Of a stretch of DNA of 64,000 nt, positions 46,914 through 58,136 are shown one piece after another. This stretch comes from Auriscalpium vulgare. Taxonomy: Eukaryota; Basidiomycota; Agaricomycetes; Russulales; Auriscalpiaceae. The stretch lies in NCBI GenBank assembly GCA_019915015.1, contig JAHBBC010000018.1, positions 682,001-746,000 of the forward strand, read 5' to 3'. Made by a program: the position numbers and the translations under genes. Below the pieces are notes generated by a model, which was not told the DNA's origin, did no database searches, and was given only the letters and a program-made list of their open reading frames with translations. Positions within the stretch are counted from its first letter, which is position 1. Each line of letters opens with the position of its first letter.

Positions 46914-47150
46914 ATGGAGACGGCCATCAGCCTGTTTCGGGCGCGCAACAACCCGGACATCTCCTCACTGCTCAATCAGTTTCTTCGCATTCGTTATGGA
47001 GACGACGTGCTCATCACGACTCTGGTTGGTTATGGCGCTCTGGACGGAACAGCATTCACAGAAGTGGTCCGCGACTACGACGAAGGGGTTCATCGCTCGG
47101 AGCGACTCGCACGCGCTCTCAACTTTGAGATTTGGCAGGAGCGGGCCTGA
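46914..47150 (+). CDS. ORF3, 78 residues
   Basis: ATG 46914 to stop 47150, starting 34 nt after the ORF2 stop. It is predicted mostly helical (SSLLNQFLRIRYGDDVLI, HRSERLARALNFEI). It is intact in the inverted copy as well. Its function is unknown; it could also be the first exon of a spliced pol, since no clear pol start lies nearby. Confidence 0.5.
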   Translation: METAISLFRARNNPDISSLLNQFLRIRYGDDVLITTLVGYGALDGTAFTEVVRDYDEGVHRSERLARALNFEIWQERA

Positions 47151-47625
47151 ACGGGTGGTTCATATTTATTTCGTCATCGCTGACTCCTCTGCCTGCCAGC
47201 CGCTCATCGTCGAGTGTCTCATATACCCAGACTGTGCTCGATCCGTTCTCTCCATGCCCGCTCACTCGTTATTGAAGTTCCCCGCGTCCGACTCGTCATT
47301 CAAGTTCCCCGCGCAAGACCAATGGATCGTGTGCGTATCTCGAGTTTGTGCGACCACTCCAGCTCTAATCTCCACCGGGCTCGCAGATGATCTAGTGGCT
47401 GGTCTTGACGCTTTCCTTTCCATCTCGGCTCTGATTTTCAACGATCCACTGTACCACCATTCACCTTCGCCCATGCATTCGCGCATCGTTTGGTTACGTT
47501 CTCCCTCCTGTCCCGCGCCCCTTGAAATCCTGATATCCTCGCTGTGGTGGTTCTGGCACGATGTGGTAGAGTACACCGTCTGTTTACCATTTACTTGGGC
47601 TGCCAGCCAAGAACATTCGTCGATT
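47151..47625 (+). other. Gap between ORF3 and pol with duplicated ATT(G/C)AAGTTCCCCGCG motif
   Basis: The pol frame is open through this stretch, but its content is not protein-like. ATTGAAGTTCCCCGCG (47271-47286) and ATTCAAGTTCCCCGCG (47298-47313) are near-copies 27 nt apart. A third version, one T shorter, lies at 51079-51093 at the 3' LTR border. Confidence 0.5.
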
Positions 47626-50600
47626 ATGTGTTTCGCTTGTAACTCTCGTGTTGGTGTCTCGAATGACGACGTTTCGAGCCCCTCTCTCTCTCTTTGTGAT
47701 TGTCCCACCCATCAACTTCCAACCTGCCTCTTTCTGACCGACGTCTTGTCTCGTTCTGCTCAACCAACCCTTCCTGCAACATCAACAATACCGGATGAAG
47801 ACATTGAAGAAGAAACGAACTGGTCAGACGAAGGGATTACTGAAGTGTACTTTGCCTTGCCATCTGGTGATGTATGCACGGCATATAAGCGCGTTGACCA
47901 GAAGGTGCGACCTGTCCCAGGAGCGTTTCCACAGGAGGCCCGTGTGGAACGTCGCATTCCAGAAGATCCATTGCTCTCACTGCCTCCCCTACCATTCAAT
48001 CCCCCCGAATTTGTACCGACAGAGCGTATCTCGGAAGACGGAATGACACGCCTACAGATCAATTCCGAGGGGTTCTTGTTACCTGAAGAAGTAAAACTCT
48101 TCAAGCACATCATGGTGTTGAACGAGCAGTCGCTGGCCTTCGAAGATAATCAACGCGGGACAATCAAAGAGTCGTACATGACACCGTATATCATTCCTAC
48201 CGTTCCGCACGAGCCATGGGTCCATCGTAATATTCCTATCCCGCCTGGAATCAAGATGAAGGTACTGGATTTACTGCGCGAGAAGATTCATGCCGGCGTA
48301 TACGAACCCAGCCAGTCCAGCTATCGCTCACGATGGTTCTGCGTCGTCAAGAAGAACGGGAAGCTCCGAATTGTACACGACCTACAGCCGCTGAACAAGG
48401 TTACGATCAAAGACGCTGGATTGCCGCCTGTGCTTGACGATTTCGTAGAACCATTCGGAGGTCGACAATGCAGTACCGTGTTCGATTTGTTTTGGGGCTT
48501 CGACGCCAGGAAGATACACCCCGAATCCCGTGATCTCACCGCATTCCAGACACCCTTAGGACAGTTGCGCATCACATCGATTCCAATGGGATTCACCAAC
48601 TCCCCCGCAGAGTTCCAGAATTGCATGGCGTTTATTCTCCAAGACGAGATCCCAGAATCGGCTAATATCTTCATCGACGATGTCGCTATCCGGGGGCCCG
48701 CGTCGCAGTACCTGGATGCCACAGGGCGGCCAGAGACCCTAGCAGAGAATGGCGGAATCAGACGATTCATTTGGGAGCATGCCGTAGACGTCCATAGAAT
48801 CATGCACCGCATCAAATGTGCCGGAGGAACATTCAATCCGTCAAAAGCGCAAGTCTGCGCCCCCAAAGTGTCCATTCTAGGCCAGATGTGTTCAGCCGAA
48901 GGTTGAACTCCGGATGACAAGAAGGTAGACAAGATTCTCACATGGCCAGACCTGACCAACCCAACGGAAGTGCGTGGATTCCTTGGTCTATGTGGCACTG
49001 TGCGAATCTGGATCCCCAACTACTCCCTGGAGGCACGACCGTTAACAGAGCTGACTCGTAAGAACGAGGAGTTTGTGTGGGACGCGCGTCGCAAGGCAGC
49101 TTTTGAGCACTTGAAGAAGCTTATCACAACATCTCCGGCCCTTCGTGCGATCGATTACACGTCCCCCAATCCGGTCATCCTCTCAGTTGACACCAGCTAC
49201 ATTGCTACTGGCTTCATCTTGTCTCAGCTAGACGAAGAAGGTCTACGGCGCCCAGCGCGATACGGTTCCTTGCCTATGGGAGACGTCGAGAGCCGGTACT
49301 CGCAACCGAAATTGGAACTCTATGGTCTTTATCGAGCGCTACGCCACTATGCGCTACACATTATTGGTGTTACCAATTTCTACGTGGAAGTCGATGCACA
49401 GTACATCAAGGGAATGCTCAAGGCCCCGATCTGCAGCCTAGCGCCTCCATCAATCGGTGGATCCAGGGGATATTGATGTACGACTTCACTCTGGTACACG
49501 TGCCGGGCGTTCGCTTCAAAGGACCGGACGGGCTGTCACGAAAAGCCTTGTCTCCCAATGAGAAGGTGGTTCCTGATGACGATTCTTGGCTAGACGATAT
49601 TGCCTTGTACGTAATCAACGGTGACCGCAATTTCCCTCCTCGTTCGACAAAACATTCGCAGCATGTGTTCCCGGCGATCACCACCGGCGGTCGTGACCTC
49701 AGCACAAGATACGGCGTTACTTGAAATTGGTACCTTTCTAGCAACCTCAGAGTTTCCATCGCACGTGCAGACGCCCAAGGACATTCAACGTTTTCTTGCG
49801 CACGCCGCACAGTATATGCTCAGGGACAGCGTCCTCTTCCGTCGGAACGGAAACCTAATTCCCCTGAAGGTAATATTCGATCCTGGGCAGCGACGTGCGA
49901 TCTTGATCAATGCACATGAAGATCTCGGCCACCGAGGCGAGCGCGCGGTATTTGAAATGTTGAGGCTGCGCTTCTTCTGGCCACATATGGGTGCCGATGT
50001 TCGTCACCACGTGGCATCCTGCCATGAATGTCAACTTCGCAAGACCCTGAAGGGGCGTATCCCGATTACTGTATCCACCCCCGCCACGCTCTGGACCAAG
50101 ATATACGTGGACGTCATGTACATGCCCAAGGTCCGCGGCTACCGATACATTGTTGCGGCTCGAGACGACTTGTCCCGCGTATCCGAAGGACGGGCGTTGC
50201 GCCACGCCGATGCCAAATCACTAGCTAGCTTTTTCTGGGAGCAGATATATTGCCGCTACGGTGTTGTCGGTCGAGTAGTGACAGATAATGGTCCGAGGTT
50301 CAAGGCGCGTTCACCTTACTCCTGGAACGCATGGGTATCCCGCATGTTCGTGTTTCACCCTACAACGCTCAGGCTAATGGCGTTGTGGAGCGTGGACACT
50401 TCATCATCCGCGAAGCGATTGTCAAAGCATGCGAGGGCAAAATGAGTGCATGGCCAAGCAAGGTCCCCGTTGCTTTCTTTGCCGACAAGATCACCATCAG
50501 CCGATCAACGGGATTTTCACCTTACTACCTGCTCCACGGCGTTCATCCTGTCCTTCCATTCGATCTGACCGAAGCCACCTTCATGGTGAACGGTTTCCGT

Positions 50601-51038
50601 GCAAATCTCTCTTCGCAAGATCTGCTAGCCTTGCGGATCCGTCAGCTGGAGAAGCGCCCGGAAGACGTGGCACGGGCAGCCGACATGCTTGCCAAATACC
50701 GTTTCACCTCCAAGGAAAAGTTTGAACGGCGGTTTCACTCGCGAATTCGTATTGAAGCCTTTGCGCCTGACGATTTGGTATTGTTGCGTAACTCGGAAGT
50801 GGAGAAGTCGCTGAATAAGAAAGCAAAACCACGCTATCTGGGGCCGTATATGGTGCACCGCCGGACGCAAGCAGGTTCATATATTCTGCAAGAGCTGGAC
50901 GGTACCTTTTCTCGGATCAAGGCAGGAGCGGCTCGTGTAATTCCCTATATAGCACGGGATGTCAAGCGTCTCCGGAGTATGGCTGAAGCACGGCTGGAAG
51001 ATTCATCTAGTTCCTCATCCAGCGACTCAAGCGAATAG
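47626..51038 (+). pseudogene. Pol: reverse transcriptase-RNase H-integrase, broken copy
   Basis: The start is uncertain; 47626 is one in-frame ATG. RT landmarks: WFCVVKKNGKLRIVHDLQPLN, FWGFDARKIHP, IPMGFTNSPAEFQ, and FIDDVAI as the catalytic YxDD-type box (about 48667). RNase H: SVDTSYIATGFILSQ. Integrase: HHCC finger (GHRGERA to SCHECQ), catalytic D in YVDVMYMP, D in VTDNG, E in NGVVERGHF. The end is Ser-rich. Breaks: a TGA at 48904-48906 inside RT (CSAEG then stop, then the frame continues TPDDKK); a lost C at 49424-49427; a frame change before integrase at about 49670-49724; and a lost C at 50293-50294. The TGA and the frame change are shared with the inverted copy. Confidence 0.88.
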
Positions 51039-51065
51039 CCGGTGCCTTCAGAAGCGACCATCAAA

Positions 51066-51091
51066 CGGGGACGTTTGCATTCAAGTCCCCG
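51066..51091 (+). other. Hairpin at the 3' LTR border, in the place of the polypurine tract
   Basis: CGGGGAC (51066-51072) pairs with GTCCCCG (51085-51091) around a 12-nt loop, ending 4 nt before the LTR. No ordinary long purine run is present; the nearest is AAACGGGGA at 51063-51071. The inverted copy has one extra T that bulges the stem. Confidence 0.55.
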
Positions 51092-51095
51092 CGGA

Positions 51096-53477
51096 TGTCG
51101 CGCATCGACATGGTTTGAGGGATTTCCCTCCGTAATCAAGCAAGATCCAATCGAGATCGTATTCGACGATAGCCGACTGAACTACACAACTTTGCCATGA
51201 ATTCAAACGCCTGTGCTGTCCATCCCCGTTCCCCACATTCCTTTGTTTCAACCAATTCTTTGCACTTTTGCTTCTCGCTCTGCTTCACCCTCATTATGCC
51301 CTTCTCTCTGTTATCCAGTGTTTGGGGAGCGGTCGACCACCTTCGCGCCGCTACAGCACGTCTCAGCCGAGCTACAACCGGTGCCAGTATGTGCGATCAC
51401 GCGCAGGAGCTCTAACAACGCTAATCACGAGGTCCACGATGTTTCGCAGCGTATGCGGCATTGCCCGACGAGGAGCTGCAGCGTTCCCGTGAAGAGGTCG
51501 AGCAGGAAGAACTGGAGACCCAACAGTATTCGCTGGCGGAGTTCTTCTCGCTAGAACCGCGTCCGTCAATTACCCAACATCTCGCATCGTCACTTTGGAG
51601 CGACGCCCTTGCAGGACGGCTCAGCCCCTTGCCCGACTCCAAACCTACCGGACTGTTCACCTTTGCGTCAGAACCCTTTGAGGCCCCGTTTCTCAGCTCA
51701 CTGCCATTCCTTCGTCCGGAACTCGACATTGCTTCCCCCCGTCGTCGCCTGTGGTGCGGAGAGGTCAGCGGACCGTCAAAACTGGACGGAGAGCATCTTC
51801 ACGTGCGGTTTGTCTACGGTGGGATCACGCAGTTCGCGCGCGTCATGCATTACTTCGGCCAGGACGATCAGTGCGCTGTATTTGCGGCAACTCTGGCGCG
51901 CGCACCTCATACCTCCCCCTACATTCGTCCCCGTTATGTCTTCCTCGAGGTCCCGCTGGCACAATGTGAACTGACCGCACTCCCCGACGAAATCATCTTC
52001 GCCCCCATCATCAACATATCCGACTCGGATAGCGATACCATTGATCCACACGATGTCATCCTCGAACGACCCGACATCCTCGATCCTTCCTTTCCTGGCC
52101 CCTCTATTTGCGATCCCGAACCACTCGTCGTCGATGCATTAGTGGATCTGTTCCGCGGCCTGGAAGATCCCCGCGGCGAGTTTGATAGTCCAGTCGCACA
52201 CAATGCTGCGGCGTTTGGACGGTCAAACCTGCCGGGCGGCCTGAACCTGGGCGACGAGCTGAGAGACCACCGCATAGAGGTGATGGAGACGAAGACGAGG
52301 GTGGACGAAGACGGGTGCGCGTGGAGCTGCTACAGTCATCGATGGGTAAAGCTTAGGAGCGGGACAGACGTTTATCGGCGACTTTGATTCAGATAGCTAA
52401 ACGGTCACATGAACGGGTTCTTGAGCTTCCCTTTTTGCTTACTCAGTTTGGTGTATTATTCCTGATTTAATATCCTTATGATTTCCCTCTGCTATATGTT
52501 TATTTCACTATATGCTACTTGTGATTCTCTGGTATTCCTTTCTTTTCCTTTAAGTTCTATTCTATTCTATTCTGTTCCATTCTATTCCATTCAATTCCAT
52601 TCCATTCCATTCCATTCCATTCCATTCCATTCCATTCCATTCCAGTTTTGACTCTTCATTCCAGTTTTGACTCTTCATTCCAGTTTTGACTCTTCATTCC
52701 ATTCTGACCCTTCATTCTTATGTCTCTCTTGAATATTGATATCCTACTTAGGCAGAAAACTCCCACAGGAGAAAAGGTATAAATACCTGACCTCTGGGCT
52801 AATGCAACAAGACTCTTTTCCCCCATCAGAACTGGAATTCTCTGTCCCTCAAGAAGTTCTCACCTGAAGTAAGTGTTATTTGAAGCCTCCTGGACGTCAA
52901 CTATCTGCTTTACGTGTACTCTCGTGCTTATCTCTCTCATCGTCGTATCTGTTATAACTCTCGTAGTCGCCGTTAGTCTCAGCATACCCTTGTCTAGTCG
53001 ATCTCTGCTTGTGCGCGCGCATAGTGTTTCTCGTCATATTATTCGTTGTCACTCGTCTCGCAGTGCCTAGATATCGTGCGGTCCTCACGGCAGGATTAGT
53101 ACGCACCCTGATCTAGCGCTGGGCCTGTGTCTGGACATATATTCTCGTCGTCATCGCCGCTTGCGTCAAGTTCACGTTCGTCTCGCCCTTCGTATCTGTG
53201 ATTCACCCGTCTCCGTCGTCGTTTCGCATACGTACGTTCACCATCGCATATCACCATCGGGTATCCTCCCTCTCCGTTTTGCTGTCGTTCGTTGGTTATA
53301 CTCTGCCGATCATCGCCGTGTAGAGTACCGTCAATTGTACTCTGCATTTCTGTACTTTCGACCGAATAATACCCGCTTCATACGCATCGCACGGGCCACC
53401 CGACGGACCTCTCACATCCAACTTTATCTCTCTTTCCTTGAATCCCGGATTCCTCGGCCCGATCCTTCCCAGGTACA
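51096..53477 (+). repeat. Second LTR (2382 nt)
   Basis: Nearly identical to the left LTR; it is longer by 20 nt because the ATTCC array has 10 units (52594-52643) in place of 6. The 19-mer triplet is at 52644-52700 and TATA at 52778-52785. It carries ORF-X again and is followed by a PBS-like site and Gag, so it is shared by two element bodies. Confidence 0.75.
51197..52387 (+). CDS. ORF-X, copy 2
   Basis: Same two-exon structure: exon 51197-51386, intron 51387-51449, exon 51450-52387. It differs from copy 1 by a few bases in exon 1 and the intron only; the exon 2 protein is identical. Confidence 0.55.
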
Positions 53478-53750
53478 TTTTGGCGACGTAAGTGCGGACC
53501 ACAGGAAGAACCCATCGCACAACGAACGACTAGGTAACTCTGGGAATATAGAAAACCCGAGAGCCTAGGGCGAGAACTCTCATCGCCACTTGTGTTGCAT
53601 TCCGCACCACGGTACTTTGAACATCCTCCCGCCGCGACAACACTGGAGCCCACCGCGAGGGGTTCTTTTTCCTTGGCCAGTCGCGTACCTCTGGATCTTC
53701 CCCATAATCGTCCCGACCAATCGTACCCACCCAATCGTTTTTATACCCCT

Positions 53751-54971
53751 ATGACTCAAACGTCAGAACAGAACACCGGTTCATCGTCTGGAACATTCGG
53801 TCAGCCTCTGAATGTTCCTTCCAATTCACCTCACGCACCGCCTTCGCCACCACCTCCGCCTCCGCCACCTCCGCCTGGACCATATGCTATACCTGTTCCC
53901 GGAGGAGCAGCCGGACGCTACAATCCGTCGATGTTGTCCATGCCTCTCCCTGGTACCAAGCACGCACCCCCAAAATTTCGAGGAGATTACTCGGAGGTCG
54001 CTCGATTCATTTGGCTATATGAACGCCTTTGTGCCGAGCATAACGTCACCCGAGACGAGGAGCGTTGCCGCGGGATCGTTCAATATTGCTCTCGCAGCGT
54101 GCGTGAGTTCATCGAGGCGCTGCGCAGTTACACGACGCCCAATTGGTTGTTGCTCAAACGCGATCTTGAAAGCTATTACGACGCAGCCAGATACGAGGAA
54201 CGGTACCAGAAGAAGGATCTTGTTGCACTAGTCAAGAAGACCCGCAGCAAGAAGATGAGCAACTTACGCGCATGGAAGCGCTACACGCGCGAGTTCATCA
54301 AGATCGCTGGCTGGTTGCGGCGTGAGAATCGTCTCACCGAACAAGAGCTCAACATCCACTTCTGGTCAGGGATTGGACGACGCCTACGCAAGCGTGTTGA
54401 GGATCGGCTGGTTGCGTCGGACCCTCTGTACGATCGACGCGAACCGTTCACTATGGACAACATCAATTTGATGGCAGAAGGAATCCTGCAGCGTGGGAAG
54501 TTCGACGAAGAGTTAGAGGATTCAGAAGAGTCATATGATTCCGATTACTCTGGCAAATCAGATTCCGAGTCCGAGCCGTCTAGTTCTGATGAAGAACGTT
54601 CCCGCAAGAGCAAGAAGAAGTCCAAGAAGAAGGCCACTAAGACCAAGACCGTACGGTTCGAGACAGAGGAGACGAAGACGCCCCGGAAGACGCGATCAAA
54701 CTCGAAGACAGCCAAGGATGACGGCGAGACAGTGGCGGGTATGATCCAGCAGTTACGTTCCATGCACCTCCGAGACGACCGCTATCCGTTACTGTACTAT
54801 CAAGCCCTCAAGCTCGACAGCGATATTGCATCCGTGGTCGCCGCTCCGGACCTGGCTCCAACCCCGCCCGCGCAAGTCTTCATTAGCCCGCCTCCAGCGC
54901 AGTACAATCAGCCCGCAACCAATCGTACTCGTTCTGCGGTCGGACCAGCGCTCCGATTACTTCTTGACTAG
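53751..54971 (+). pseudogene. Truncated Gag of a second element body
   Basis: ATG 53751 starts the same Gag as 39978. The match ends at 54916, just before the zinc-knuckle part, after which about 18 foreign codons lead to a stop at 54971 inside the inverted arm. It keeps the Pro-rich and capsid-like parts only. One amino-acid change (V to I) separates it from the first copy. Confidence 0.85.
54917..54959. other. 43-nt spacer at the centre of the inverted duplication
   Basis: The left arm ends at 54916 and the right arm begins at 54960. The arms are not symmetric: the right arm starts at the Gag position equivalent to about 54239, so about 680 nt of the left arm have no partner. The spacer shows no clear match elsewhere in the window. 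Confidence 0.75.
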
Positions 54972-55448
54972 TGCAACAAGATCCTTCTTCTGGTACCGTT
55001 CCTCGTATCTGGCTGCGTCGTAATAGCTTTCAAGATCGCGTTTGAGCAACAACCAATTGGGCGTCGTGTAACTGCGCAGCGCCTCGATGAACTCACGCAC
55101 GCTGCGAGAGCAATATTGAACGATCCCGCGGCAACGCTCCTCGTCTCGGGTGACGTTATGCTCGGCACAAAGGCGTTCATATAGCCAAATGAATCGAGCG
55201 ACCTCCGAGTAATCTCCTCGAAATTTTGGGGGTGCGTGCTTGGTACCAGGGAGAGGCATGGACAACATCGACGGATTGTAGCGTCCGGCTGCTCCTCCGG
55301 GAACAGGTATAGCATATGGTCCAGGCGGAGGTGGCGGAGGCGGAGGTGGTGGCGAAGGCGGTGCGTGAGGTGAATTGGAAGGAACATTCAGAGGCTGACC
55401 GAATGTTCCAGACGATGAACCGGTGTTCTGTTCTGACGTTTGAGTCAT
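54957..55448 (-). pseudogene. Gag fragment, inverted copy
   Basis: It starts at the same Gag ATG (55448) and is cut after LVALVKK, where the spacer gives a stop. It contains the Pro-rich part and about half of the capsid-like region. Confidence 0.85.
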
Positions 55449-55721
55449 AGGGGTATAAAAACGATTGGGTGGGTACGATTGGTCGGGACGATTATGGGGA
55501 AGATCCAGAGGTACGCGACTGGCCAAGGAAAAAGAACCCCTCGCGGTGGGCTCCAGTGTTGTCGCGGCGGGAGGATGTTCAAAGTACCGTGGTGCGGAAT
55601 GCAACACAAGTGGCGATGAGAGTTCTCGCCCTAGGCTCTCGGGTTTTCTATATTCCCAGAGTTACCTAGTCGTTCGTTGTGCGATGGGTTCTTCCTGTGG
55701 TCCGCACTTACGTCGCCAAAA

Positions 55722-58078
55722 TGTACCTGGGAAGGATCGGGCCGAGGAATCCGGGATTCAAGGAAAGAGAGATAAAGTTGGATGTGAGAGGTCCGTCGGG
55801 TGGCCCGTGCGATGCGTATGAAGCGGGTATTATTCGGTCGAAAGTACAGAAATGCAGAGTACAATTGACGGTACTCTACACGGCGATGATCGGCAGAGTA
55901 TAACCAACGAACGACAGCAAAACGGAGAGGGAGGATACCCGATGGTGATATGCGATGGTGAACGTACGTATGCGAAACGACGACAGAGACGGGTGAATCA
56001 CAGATACGAAGGGCGAGACGAACGTGAACTTGACGCAAGCGGCGATGACGACGAGAATATATGTCCAGACACAGGCCCAGCGCTAGATCAGGGTGCGTAC
56101 TAATCCTGCCGTGAGGACCGCACGATATCTAGGCACTGCGAGACGAGTGACAACGAATAATATGACGAGAAACACTATGCGCGCGCACAAGCAGAGATCG
56201 ACTAGACAAGGGTATGCTGAGACTAACGGCGACTACGAGAGTTATAACAGATACGACGATGAGAGAGATAAGCACGAGAGTACACGTAAAGCAGATAGTT
56301 GACGTCCAGGAGGCTTCAAATAACACTTACTTCAGGTGAGAACTTCTTGAGGGACAGAGAATTCCAGTTCTGATGGGGGAAAAGAGTCTTGTTGCATTAG
56401 CCCAGAGGTCAGGTATTTATACCTTTTCTCCTGTGGGAGTTTTCTGCCTAAGTAGGATATCAATATTCAAGAGAGACATAAGAATGAAGGGTCAGAATGG
56501 AATGAAGAGTCAAAACTGGAATGAAGAGTCAAAACTGGAATGAAGAGTCAAAACTGGAATGGAATGGAATGGAATGGAATTGAATGGAATAGAATGGAAC
56601 AGAATAGAATAGAATAGAACTTAAAGGAAAAGAAAGGAATACCAGAGAATCACAAGTAGCATATAGTGAAATAAACATATAGCAGAGGGAAATCATAAGG
56701 ATATTAAATCAGGAATAATACACCAAACTGAGTAAGCAAAAAGGGAAGCTCAAGAACCCGTTCATGTGACCGTTTAGCTATCTGAATCAAAGTCGCCGAT
56801 AAACGTCTGTCCCGCTCCTAAGCTTTACCCATCGATGACTGTAGCAGCTCCACGCGCACCCGTCTTCGTCCACCCTCGTCTTCGTCTCCATCACCTCTAT
56901 GCGGTGGTCTCTCAGCTCGTCGCCCAGGTTCAGGCCGCCCGGCAGGTTTGACCGTCCAAACGCCGCAGCATTGTGTGCGACTGGACTATCAAACTCGCCG
57001 CGGGGATCTTCCAGGCCGCGGAACAGATCCACTAATGCATCGACGACGAGTGGTTCGGGATCGCAAATAGAGGGGCCAGGAAAGGAAGGATCGAGGATGT
57101 CGGGTCGTTCGAGGATGACATCGTGTGGATCAATGGTATCGCTATCCGAGTCGGATATGTTGATGATGGGGGCGAAGATGATTTCGTCGGGGAGTGCGGT
57201 CAGTTCACATTGTGCCAGCGGGACCTCGAGGAAGACATAACGGGGACGAATGTAGGGGGAGGTATGAGGTGCGCGCGCCAGAGTTGCCGCAAATACAGCG
57301 CACTGATCGTCCTGGCCGAAGTAATGCATGACGCGCGCGAACTGCGTGATCCCACCGTAGACAAACCGCACGTGAAGATGCTCTCCGTCCAGTTTTGACG
57401 GTCCGCTGACCTCTCCGCACCACAGGCGACGACGGGGGGAAGCAATGTCGAGTTCCGGACGAAGGAATGGCAGTGAGCTGAGAAACGGGGCCTCAAAGGG
57501 TTCTGACGCAAAGGTGAACAGTCCGGTAGGTTTGGAGTCGGGCAAGGGGCTGAGCCGTCCTGCAAGGGCGTCGCTCCAAAGTGACGATGCGAGATGTTGG
57601 GTAATTGACGGACGCGGTTCTAGCGAGAAGAACTCCGCCAGCGAATACTGTTGGGTCTCCAGTTCTTCCTGCTCGACCTCTTCACGGGAACGCTGCAGCT
57701 CCTCGTCGGGCAATGCCGCATACGCTGCGAAACATCGTGGACCTCGTGATTAGCGTTGTTAGAGCTCCTGCGCGTGATCGCACATACTGGCACCGGTTGT
57801 AGCTCGGCTGAGACGTGCTGTAGCGGCGCGAAGGTGGTCGACCGCTCCCCAAACACTGGATAACAGAGAGAAGGGCATAATGAGGGTGAAGCAGAGCGAG
57901 AAGCAAAAGTGCAAAGAATTGGTTGAAACAAAGGAATGTGGGGAACGGGGATGGACAGCACAGGCGTTTGAATTCATGGCAAAGTTGTGTAGTTCAGTCG
58001 GCTATCGTCGAATACGATCTCGATTGGATCTTGCTTGATTACGGAGGGAAATCCCTCAAACCATGTCGATGCGCGACA
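55722..58078 (-). repeat. LTR, inverted copy
   Basis: Same borders as the other two LTRs, read on the minus strand. The ATTCC array has 5 units (56556-56580), the 19-mers are at 56499-56555, and the TATA box is at 56414-56421. Confidence 0.75.
56787..57977 (-). CDS. ORF-X, inverted copy 3
   Basis: Exon 57788-57977, intron 57725-57787, exon 56787-57724 on the minus strand, with the same splice sites and phase. The exon 2 protein is identical to the other two copies, and exon 1 follows the second LTR. Confidence 0.55.
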
Positions 58079-58136
58079 TCCGCGGGGAACTTGAATGCAA
58101 ACGTCCCCGTTTGATGGTCGCTTCTGAAGGCACCGG

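Larger units (their letters stand above)
37343..53477 (+). mobile_element. Giant Ty3/gypsy LTR retroelement (two LTRs, 13.75-kb spacing)
   Basis: The element contains a left LTR 37343-39704, PBS-like site, Gag-protease ORF, ORF2, ORF3, RT-RNaseH-integrase, and a right LTR 51096-53477. Domain order PR, RT, RH, IN and the integrase HHCC and DDE motifs fit Ty3/gypsy (Metaviridae-type). Its size is about twice the usual 5-8 kb because of ORF2 and the long LTR. The right LTR is followed by another Gag start instead of host DNA, so no target-site duplication can be read. Pol is broken, so this copy should be non-autonomous. Confidence 0.85.

Noticed and set aside
46747..47625. Upstream extension of the pol frame to 46747
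   Set aside because: The first part overlaps ORF2 and ORF3 out of frame and reads as low-quality Ser/Cys-rich sequence; openness alone does not make it coding.
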